Assembly: GCA_946406115.1 (NCBI GenBank)
Contig: OX291550.1
Span: 25,892,722-25,956,721 of the forward strand
Length of the DNA: 64,000 nucleotides
Direction: 5' to 3'
DNA from: Apoda limacodes
Lineage: Eukaryota; Arthropoda; Insecta; Lepidoptera; Limacodidae
Part shown: one piece after another, positions 1-9,975 of the stretch
Position numbering within the stretch: position 1 is the first letter of the stretch
How the letters are laid out: every line of letters begins with the position of its first letter
Made by a program: the position numbers and the translations under genes
The notes under the pieces: generated by a model
Databases searched by the model: none
What the model was told of the DNA's origin: nothing
The model's input: only the letters and a program-made list of their open reading frames with translations

Positions 1-1087
1 CCCTTTCATGCAGTATCAATCTTTTTTAAGTTAAATAAACTCTTTTTGCGTCTGGTTAGACTATCGAACTTAAGGAGTAAACTCCAGTCGTGCTTCGGAG
101 CTGACACACACAATTTTTTTAATAAGCTACAAATAATTAATAAGTCTTAAGTGTGTTTGTAATTAGTTTGTAAGTTAACTATTTCATTATAAATAAACGA
201 ATTTAATTGAATTTTGTATTTGATTTGTCAAATACCGATTTTGGGGACAAATAGGTACAAATATACCAATTTTAGTGGACTGCTCTACCGATTTCGCAAT
301 TTGACATTCCAGACCACTGCCTTACATATTATTAAAGTTCAAGCCAACAATGTAACTAGTGTGGTGAAATTTGAGATGAGTCACTAGAATATGCTAAAAA
401 TCAATCTTTGTGTGACCTCCAGTAATAACTAGTATGTTATTATTAATAATTATCATATCAGCCACAAGTAGTCTAATGTTATGCTAAGGCTTCCACTTTT
501 GATTACTAAAGTTATTGGGTCTGAGTTGTTTGCTTTTATGTCCTCTTGTATACACTGCAAGTTAACATGCAAGCATTTTTTAGTGGGCAACAAAGTTATT
601 TTTTGGTTATGTTCATATAATTTAATTAAAAAAGATACTTGTCACTTAATATAGATGAGGTTTCAAATCTAATTTTTTCAACACAATTCTTATTTATCTT
701 GTACTTAATAAGCATTAAATGTTATAATAGTGTCTTGAATTTTTTTGATACATTTTTAGTAAACTACATAATATTGTTATAGATATGAATAATGAATAGT
801 AAAATTGTAATAAATCTGAGGTTCAAAATGCAATATATTCTTAAAGAAAGGCTTGAAACTACAGTACCTAATTTCGCAGATTTTTTGTTTGCTGTATACA
901 ACAAATATCAAAACTGAAGAATCAATCCATAAGGCAATATTCAGTTAAATAATAGTTTTATTTAATTTAAAATTTTGACCAAAACTACAGATTTAAGTGA
1001 TATTTGCTTTTTAACTAATAATAATAAGAATGTCACACTAATTAAAATTAGTAATAATTATATTATGGGTATGTTTTTATTTGTTAC
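1..1087. other. Intron of the MKK3/6 gene
   Basis: This AT-rich stretch follows the exon 2 donor on the minus strand. I found no kinase exon, RNA gene or transposon protein. The first 250 bases have a degenerate LTR-like look (AT-rich, with an ATAAATAAA box near 195), but no partner copy is visible. Confidence 0.5.
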
Positions 1088-2284
1088 CTTGACTGCCATG
1101 ATGGTATTACTGGGTTTGTGATGCATTTTTTCAACAATTCCATAGGCTCCACGGCCAAGATCACATATTTTCACAAGATCATCTGCATGGACTGTGAATG
1201 TTTTGTCATCAATTGTAATAGTAGTTTGCTTGTCCAAATTTCTTGGAGGAGTGCTGAAAATTGTAGATTTCTAATGAGGCACTCCAATATGTAGTTGCAG
1301 CTTAAATTGTTAAGTGCATAAAAAAATATTTTTCAACTAATGCATTATATAACTAATAACCAAATTTAAACCTATACCTAACATTAATCTGCTTCCACCT
1401 GCTGATAAGAGGACTACTGAATCAATGAGCATAGACATTAGATACTTAGCGTACTTGATAGAGGGCTGTTATTTGTAATGCTTCATTACGCTTTTTATGT
1501 TGCACATCATTTTGTGGGGGCTATAAAAGACCAGCAATGACATAACACACAACATTATTGCAAAAAAAAACAGTGATTGCCTAGAGATTTTGATTTCACT
1601 TGGCACTCTGAATGGCGGAGGTTCAAGCCCAGCGTGTACCAATGAGTCTTTTACTTAATTTTTTAAAGTACATAGATTAATCACACCACTAGCTTTACAG
1701 TAAAGGAAAACATTGTGAGAAAACCTGCATATATATAAAAAAAGACATTTGCAGTGCATAATTTGCACTGGGCCCATATGTGGACTATGGCTCCCCACCC
1801 TCAGTGTAGTTTAAATAATACTGCTGTAATAGTGGTTTTTCATCAGAGAAAGAGACACTTCAATGCTGGAGAAACATCTTATTTTATTTACTGAACCTTT
1901 TTAACACCAAAGAAGTGTTGGATTACAACTTTTCATTTTTCTACATGTGATGCAAATTTATTTTTATAATTTTTAGATTAAAGCTTACTGCAGCAGCGGC
2001 CGGTGAGTAACAAAACCTTACTGGTACTTGTAGGAACTGTTTAAAATAAATCAACTTGAATTTGTGGGATTTTTCGGGATTAGACATTTTCAAGTTCATT
2101 ACATAAAGATAAACGTTTCTGAGGCAAAGGGAAGTGTCTACGACGGAAAACGACAGTATGATATTATCTTATATCAGAAAGAATAATTTAGGTCGGTATA
2201 TGTGACAAGCAAAAATACATACATGGGCGCTGGTTCCTCCTGAGATTTCAAGTTAATCTTTAGATTTTTTCTTTTTCCAGCCAT
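1088..2284 (-). CDS. lic: MAP kinase kinase 3/6 (licorne-type), 5' part only, two exons
   Basis: This is the start of a dual-specificity MAP2K of the MKK3/MKK6 class, the cytoplasmic kinase that phosphorylates the TGY loop of p38 MAP kinases in stress signalling. Exon 1 is 2284-2223 (start MAGKRKNLKIN, donor GTATGT) and exon 2 is 1253-1088 (acceptor TTTTCAG, donor GTAACA). They join in phase to give 76 residues. Exon 2 reads TPPRNLD, then HADDL, then the glycine loop LGRGAYGIVEKM and the ATP-anchoring lysine in IMAVK, which closely follows vertebrate MKK6 (PPRDLD, LGRGAYGVVEKM, IMAVK). The catalytic loop, DFG and activation segment are absent; I see no further kinase exon in 1-1087, so they should lie left of the window. 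MKK4/MKK7 are less likely because their sequence before the glycine loop differs. The symbol is inferred from homology. Confidence 0.9.
1590..1850 (+). repeat. SINE-like interspersed repeat
   Basis: In the intron between the two MKK3/6 exons. It has a tRNA B-box-like GGTTCAAGCCCAG near 1620 and a downstream segment (GAAAACATTGTGAGAAAACC, then GGACTATGGC) that resembles tRNA-derived SINEs common in Lepidoptera. A decayed piece in the opposite orientation lies at about 13430-13500. No target duplication was identified. Confidence 0.5.
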
Positions 2285-4680
2285 CGTTTTTATGCTTCTT
2301 GACTAGTATAATAGGTAAACGAAGGAAAAATTGTATTTAAGGAAAACTGCACGGCGTAGCGCCCTTTCTCGTAACGCGATTATATCACAAAATTCTTTAT
2401 ATAAATAAGATTTTTATTTAATTTCAGCAGTAGATGGAAAGATGTTTAATATTTTTCATAGCAATGTAATCTTTTTAGTCAAACGCAAATTTCAAAAAAC
2501 TTAAAAAATAATAATAATAAACCATAACCATACACATGACAGCTATATTTAAAATGTTGCCATATATTAAAAACTGTGTTGCCAATTATTAGCAAACCAA
2601 ATATTTCAAGATCCTCTTGAAACCCTAAGTGCTTCCAGGCTTCATACGTAGTTCACATTTAAGGCACCGTTATAATCTATGTACAATAGCCACACAAAAC
2701 AAAACTGACCAATCACACACACTTTGGGCCTGTTTTTTTACCTTGTAATTTTTCGCAAATTTATCAAATAGATTTTTCAACAAAACATTTAAAAGCAGCA
2801 TGACAGCAAATGCAATTGCAAAAGCTAAAAAATCATGCCCTTTACCATCACTTTACAAAAGGCGCGTTTTATCAACGGCATTGAGAGCTTTGACATCGCA
2901 TAGACATTAAAATCGTTCTGTTCACCAAATGTAAACAAACAATTTGGCTGTTCACTATTATAACTCTCAAGAGCATGTGCAGTCAATGCGTTGAATGCGG
3001 TCCGGAAGTGATGTCATAGCGCATCCATTTTTGGTCAACTTAACGGTTTAACGTGCGCATAGAGAGCATTGAACGCTTTCAATGCGTATAATGCTTGTCA
3101 ACAAAACGTCGATAAAGAGACATGCCTGTTGCGTTTATTTTTCTCCAGGGGGCTTAGACTTCTGAAATTTAGCGTCACGAAAAAAAGAATGGAATCGAAC
3201 AAAATGTATGAACATAAAGTTTTTGACTTCACTTGCTATCGCTCGAGAAAAAAATCATAGACTTGTTTCTGTCTATGCTATCGGTACCATCGCCAAGACA
3301 TTGTGGAGCGCCGAAACGAAAGTTGTCTACATATTAGGTGGCCATATTTCAACTTTACAAACGCGATTCCTTTTTGATATTCGTTGAACTTGCGTTCGCC
3401 AAGACCCTGCGGATAAGCTTGGCGATTGCAAATGGCGGCTTGAAATCTGAATATTTAAATATGGTGTTTGTTTTCAATATTTGTATTAAAGGTATCTATT
3501 TGTCTTTGTTATGAAGAAATATACCTACCTAAATAAAGATGCTTATTAGGTACCTATATTGCATCTTTAATTATTGTTTTATTTTTACATCATAAGCATC
3601 ATTTTGTAATTAAATATGATGGTGTTATTAAAAATCTGTGTTATAAGTATTAGCCTGATTTCTAATTTAACAGATTCATAGTAAGTGTATAGCCAGATTT
3701 TCGTTACTAGAAAGCTAGAATGTTTTTACGAAAGTACCCATTATTTTCTCAAAAATATATTCAATATAAACTAGGTAGGTACTTAAAACATAAAAACATT
3801 TCAATATTCAATACAATAAATACCCATATTCCTAATTTTAAGCCAACGATGAGTAAGTTGAATGAAAATATAAGTATTAATATCGTATAAGACTGAAATA
3901 AAAAAGAAACACCACATTCCATAGTATAAACAAAACACAAAACATAAGCGATTTTCGATAATTGGCACAAATAATGTAGAGTTTTCGAGCCGACGCCCAC
4001 GATACTGCGTTTTCGATACATGAGCAATAAGTCTACCAATATTGTTTCGAAAACGCTTGTTCTATAGCGATACCCCAAGATTTTTCGATTGTAACTTGTC
4101 TAAGGCCCCAGGTTCCTTGAGGAAGCAGTAGAAAATAAGTTGTTGCAATATAACGATGCAATAATTAAAAAGGCAAATAGATTTTAAATAATATATAACA
4201 TTTACATTAAATACTTAGAACGCGGACAAAATTGGTGATCGTTAAGAGTGTCCTTTTTTTCATGCTTGCCAACGCTTGGTGGTAGCGAGACGTGCGACGT
4301 CGCTTTGCCACCCATGATTGGTTCCTTCGGATGGTAGGCCGTTCTACCAAATCGCTGGTGCTGCCACAATGCTTGACGAACTTAAAGTAGATGTCCCAAC
4401 AATGACATTGTAGATCTTCTTGCCTATTGGTATTGGAAGCAGCCTTATAACATTGATATTATATTGTCTTTGTATCCGAATAGAGAAAACAAAGAAAACT
4501 AGGGTATAAGTCACGGTCTCCATAACACCCACGAAAAAGTCAGTTTAGTGTTGCGACTCGTTGCGTGCAGACGCTGACAATTTACCGTGCGTATTACTCG
4601 GCACGAGTGAACTTTTTCATTTTCTGACTACATCATCTTTGTCAGTGCCTAACTAATATTTACCTTGTGTTTTTCACTTT
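2285..4680. other. Intergenic region upstream of the MKK3/6 gene
   Basis: The first few hundred bases should hold the 5' UTR and promoter of the minus-strand kinase gene. The rest is AT-rich with no convincing coding sequence; short open frames here have no recognisable domain. A weak imperfect inverted repeat may link about 2863 and 3108, too diverged to call. Confidence 0.4.
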
Positions 4681-5059
4681 TAATATGAGTGTTCAACGTT
4701 CACTGCCACTAAGTAATTCTAGTTCTAGAAGAAGGAAAAACCCGGAAAATGACTTCCAAGACCTCAAAGAAGATCTAATGTCCACACACAGTTATCGACT
4801 TGAACTGGTTAAAACACTTTCGTAGTTCCAACAACATATGTTATCTTCATTCGACAGCCTACTAAACAAACAAAATGAGAGCCTACTAACGAAAGCTACG
4901 TGCTTAAGAACAACAAGACAAAATAAACAACCTTGAGATCTCGAGTGTGCCATCATTAAAAAATGTACAACATTTTAGATAAGGCTTTTCATAAACCTCA
5001 CAATATATAGATTACATCCAGCGAGTCAGACGGTTCGCCGACCAAAATTAAGTAAGTAA

Positions 5060-5440
5060 TAATGATACCTTTTTTTATTTGCCGCCTGATGGTGAGCGGT
5101 CACCGTAACCTATGGACGCTTGTAACACCAGGGGAATCTCTCACAAGTTGCCAACCCTTCACAAATATGATAACTTCTTTCTTGAAGAACCCCATACTGT
5201 AGTCCTTAGAGAAAACCTTGGCAGGTAGCTCATTCCACAACCCAAGCGTTCGTGGGAGGCAGATTCTCTGAAACCGCACTGTACGCGACCATTTCGGTTC
5301 TAAAGTGTGAGAATGAATTCCCTGCCGATGGCGAGCGGCGCGATGGTAGAAAGTGGCCGTGGGCATCATTTCGAACAATTCCTTAGAACACATCCCATTG
5401 TACAAGCGGTAGAACACACACAGGGAGGCAAAGTCTCTCC
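5060..5440 (-). mobile_element. 3' end of a Jockey-type LINE, minus strand
   Basis: An open frame of 105 codons on the minus strand (5417-5100) matches the C-terminal tail that follows the reverse transcriptase in many lepidopteran Jockey-type elements: FYRLYNGMCSKELFEM, then FYHRAARHRQGIHSH, then PRTLGLWNELPAKVF. It is followed by a short 3' UTR and A-rich end near 5070. This is a 5'-truncated copy inserted into the older plus-strand LINE. A decayed relative is at about 42310-42480 and a shorter one near 29041-29105. Confidence 0.7.
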
Positions 5441-7796
5441 TCAGACTTAAGGGATTAAAGTGATTCCGATTGTATGTGAAAAGGATTTAAAAAATTTTAA
5501 TTACTGTCAAACATTATTTTCATATTCTTATGCCACAAAATATATGCTATAATTCTTTTTTCATATTATTTTCACTGATTAATTATTTATTGATCCTAAC
5601 TCTAAAAGTCAGTCTTCATTATCCTAGCAGCAAATTGTTTAGTATCTTTTTGGCAGTAAGAGGTTGGTTGGTACGCTTTACAATTTATGTCGAAAATAAT
5701 ATTGATATTAAAATGATTACGAAAGAATCCTTATTTATTTACTATCAAAACGTGAGAGGCTTACAAACAAAATTCCATGAATTTCTAACAAATGTTTTGA
5801 ACAATAGCTATGATATAATATGTGTAAGTGAGTCTTGGCGTAATAAATCATTTTATTGTTCAGAGTTTTTCGACAATCGTTACGAAGTATTCAGATGTGA
5901 TCGCGATACTGTTTCTTGCGGTTTAAACCGGGGCGGTGGCAGTTAGGCGCGAGCTCAACCCCGTGGAGTGCGTGAACCTGCGAACGCGGCCGCCGCCTGA
6001 AGAGCTGTGGCTGAACGTGCGCCTGCGCGGGTGCAGCCGGCCGCTGACCTCACATCACCGCTTCCGCTCCGACGCATACTTATAAATTATTTGCACTTAT
6101 ATTCTACATGAATTTAAACTTAGTAATCTTTTTAACAGAATAATCGACTTGGTTCAATCTAAACCTAATGATACTTTTCTCGTCTGAGGTGACTTTAACG
6201 TAACGAATACAACCTGGCAATGTGTTTGTGAATCGAACATTATGGTTGTAAGTGCGAGAAAGGTTACGCTCTCTGCGCTTACTTCCTTATTTAATTAGTT
6301 TAATTCCGAATTGCATATAAATAATAGACTGTTAGACCTAGTTTTTTTGTAACGAAACTTTTCTTACAACCGCCCCTGAATATCCGGAAGATGTCCATCA
6401 CTAAGCATTTGTTATTGACCTGTCGTTAAAATTACCTCTACCGCTCAAAAATAATGTTATACCTAAAAAAATGATTTTCAGCTCAGATTTTGAGTCTATA
6501 AAGAAAAGTCTTACGTCTTGCTGGTTATCTTACCTTTTCTAATTTACCAGACGTGAACACTCAAGTTACGTTATTTTATAGTATACTCATTAAATTCATT
6601 GAAGTTGAAGTCAGTTTGTTTTCGAAAAAATATTTCCCAATAATCTCAATTTCCCCCCTTGGTACACTCGCCTACTTATAAAGTTAAGTAATAAAAAGCA
6701 AATTCCATACTAAATGGAAAATATATAAATACCCGTCAGGTTACCAAGCTTTTTCTCTTCTCAGTAAGAGACTACACAAAAAGGTACAGACATCGTAAGA
6801 ACGAATTAGAGAAAATCCAAAAAAAATCTGGTCTCAAATAGGTCTAATTCTATTCTATTCTAATTACTCAAAAAAATATTTTTAATGGTAAAACGTTAAC
6901 GGATGGTAATGAAATCGGCGACACATTTAATACACACTTTGCTTCTATTTTTCAAAACCCTGTAATATCACATCTTCTTACGACTCACTGAAATCATGTG
7001 CTAGTAACAATGTTTTAATCAACGCTAATTTAATTAACTTAGATATGGATCTTATTTTAAAAGAACTGCAATAAGTCAACATTCATAAAGGACCTGGAGC
7101 GAACGGGATTCACCCTGTTCTTGTCTCCAAGTGTGCTCAAGAATTATTTAAACCGATCTTTATAATATTTAATTATTCCATTGAATCTGGAGTTTTTCCA
7201 AATCTCTGGAAAAAAGCTCTTATAATTCCGATACAAAAAAATTGTTACAAAGAACAAATAACACAGTACAGAAGCATATCAAAACTGTCAGTATTTGGTA
7301 AAATACTAGAAAAAATTATTACTAAGCAGTTATTATGAGCAGTTCGACACCACATTACTGGTGGTAATATGGTACAACATGGTTTTATTAAAATGCGTAG
7401 CTACAAATATGTTATCTTTTGCAGACTATTTACTTGAAGCCATGGACTCAAATCAACAAATAGATGTCGTGTATACTGATTTTTCCTAACCGATTTAAGG
7501 CCTTCAATACAATTAATCACACTTTACTCATTAAAAAGTTGGGTAAAATCGGTACACATGACATACGTCTTAGATGGATAGAAGCTGTCTGTTTAAAAGA
7601 ATACTGCTCCAGAGAGTACAATCCATTCGTGACCTGGGTATACGTACATGTCGTACCTGGGTACGATAATAATGGACGATGAAGTTTTATTTAATGAACA
7701 CATAGACTCGATTTTAAAAAGAGCCTTTCGCAAATTAGGATTTGTAAGCCATATCACTAAGCCATTCAAAAACATTACAATAAAAATACAGCGTTT

Positions 7797-8074
7797 TTAG
7801 GGTTACGTACCTGAAAGGTAATTAGGAACCCTATTACTAAGGCTTCGCTGTCCGTTCGTCCGTCCGTCCGTCTGTCACCAGGCTGTATCTCATGAACCGT
7901 CATAGTTAGACAGTGGAAATTTTCACAGAAGATGTATTTCTGTTGCCGCTATAACAACGAATACTAAAAAAACTGAAAAAAATAAATATTTAAGGGGACT
8001 TTTTTTGCTCGTTTTTGTAGATAATGGTACGGAACCCTTCGTGCACGTCCGACTTGCACTTGGCCCATTTTTGA
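7797..8074 (+). repeat. Lepidopteran interspersed repeat with CCGT microsatellite
   Basis: This segment interrupts the LINE reading frame. It contains CGTCCGTCCGTCCGTCTGTC, a CTGTATCTCATGAACCGT segment and an end reading GGTACGGAACCCTTCG then CTTGCACTTGGCCC. I recognise it as a widespread lepidopteran repeat class. LINE sequence continues on both sides, so it inserted later. A short related piece in reverse orientation is near 45655-45720. Confidence 0.6.
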
Positions 8075-8339
8075 TACATGAAGGATAAAACGCTCTCTCA
8101 AGCGATACTGCATGATTCTTCGATTGTTGTTAAGGCTGAGCCCTACTCGAATGTGCAGTTCTCTGCTCGTTTTTTAAATCGATTTTACTGTCCTATTGCA
8201 AGTTTCAGACTGGAAAAAAAAAACATGGCTCTCTACATTCTTTAACTAGCAAATTACTGTATTTGTTTAACGATATCTGTTAAAACAACGCTTTAAAAAA
8301 ATAAAGGCTGAACCTCTCGTTTTTCTATTTTTAATTTAT

Positions 8340-9975
8340 AACTTATTATCTAGTAGCGGGAACATAATTTATTTCATAAAATGTTAAGTAACAACAAAGC
8401 TAAAAAATTACTGTAATAGATTTTTTATATCTTATGTGATGTAACTGTAATATATTATTTTCCACTTTTTACGTTAAGTTGTACGTCTATCTATAATATA
8501 TTTTTGCTACTGAAAAATGCGCTCTATTTGAGATTAGCATTGTTGATTACAGCTTAACGCCTGTAAAGCAAATGTGGAAAAGAGATATACTTATTACATG
8601 AACGCTACTCAAGCAATAACCCGGACAATCATACGTTTAACACGTAAATACGAAGTTTCCACGTATTTTTTCAAACTATATTTTGTCGAAATTCTTATTA
8701 AAATTGGCTCAGAAAACAGTTTTTACGTAATTATATTGCTTTACTTTGTAAAACTTGGTATTATTTCAAATAATAAGGTTATAATTTTTGATATTTTAAG
8801 TAAAATAGTAAAATGTTTGGATACGCTAGGGCTTGACAAAACGATGACGTCATAAGTATATCAATACTTTTTGGGGTAATTATTTATCTACATCCAGAAT
8901 AGAATACAATAATTAATTTTGAAAATGTTTCTTACAAATATAAATGAAACATTATATTACTTAATACACATATTCTTTTTTAAGGTTCGGTAGCCAAATG
9001 GTCAATCAAAAAAAAAACCGGTCAAGTGTGTTTCGGTTCACGAAGAATATTTGCACCGTACTAACTGAAATTTAAATAAATAAAATTGAATTTAAAGTTT
9101 TTCAAACGATACTTAATTCGAATCTCTAGAAAACTAAACCTTTACAGTGCAAAGAGAGACACATCCGAACAGCATGCGCTTATGAGCGCAGCTACCACTC
9201 GCTGGATTTGTTACTCTGATTAGCTGCCGCGCCACCTAATGCAATGTGTTATTCGAACGTATATATTGTTATAAATTTAGTAAGTATTAGTACTTATTCA
9301 GAATGTTATCATTTTATTTCTAGATAATAATTATATGGTTCATTAACTTATATTTAATACCTGTTTTTCAAAAGTACCAACTTCATCTACCGACTAAATT
9401 TTTTAAGCTACAGCTATGATAGTTTTCATTAATACACATTTCTCAACCCAATCAAATACGCCTACTAACACTAACGCATTTTTTTATGGTATCTGTTGAA
9501 TATAGAGTAGGTACAACAACCTCCATGGACGATGTAAAGTATAATATGTCTGCGGTGTAACTTGTCACTTAAAAAATATAGAAAAATGTCGTACATCTTT
9601 TTTATTCTAAATAATAAAGTTCTAGGTCACAATAAGGTAATACAAATAAGGAGTTTCAACTCAAACAGTATCTTGGGACATGTAAATGAGGACGTGTGAT
9701 ATTGTCGCGATAAAACTTGAATATGGCGCTTTGCTAAACTTAGATAAAGCCACAGGACTAGGTATATTTACACATGACTCTGGAGAATTGATATGCAATA
9801 ATACGAAATCTAGTCTCCAAATTGAAGAACGAAGGAAGGAAGGATTGCTTCCTTTTTAATATTATTCTACTCTTTGGATTGCTTACTCTATGACGAGTGC
9901 CTAGGTTGTTGGCAAATTATATAATTTGTGGTTGGCAACACTAAACACCAGTTTTTTTTTTGATAAAACTTTGAT
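8340..9975. other. Intergenic region upstream of the ERCC6-like gene
   Basis: AT-rich and without convincing coding sequence. A perfect 16-base palindrome, CAAATTATATAATTTG, lies at 9913-9928, 48 bases before the ERCC6-like start codon, flanked by two TTGGCAA-like motifs. It may be part of the promoter, but this is inference. The start is bounded by an in-frame TAA shortly upstream. Confidence 0.45.

Larger units (their letters stand above)
4685..8335 (+). mobile_element. Decayed non-LTR retrotransposon (LINE, CR1/Jockey group)
   Basis: A plus-strand LINE broken by many stops and frameshifts. An ORF1-like start (MSVQRSLPLS) is at about 4685. The endonuclease N-terminus follows at about 5713 (YYQNVRGLQTK, then SYDIICVSESW) and shifts frame near 5940 (VRRELNPVECVNLRTR). 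Reverse-transcriptase remnants run from about 7070 (HKGPGANGIHPVLVSKC, IESGVFPNLWKKA) to 7790 and resume at 8076-8330 after an inserted repeat. ORF1 is interrupted by another repeat at 5060-5440. It cannot encode a working polymerase. The clade is judged from motif style only. Confidence 0.75.

Noticed and set aside
2863..3108. A possible MITE with inverted ends
   Set aside because: The ends match only loosely (GCGTTTTATCAAC against CGTTTTGTTGAC, then broken); could be chance in AT-rich DNA.
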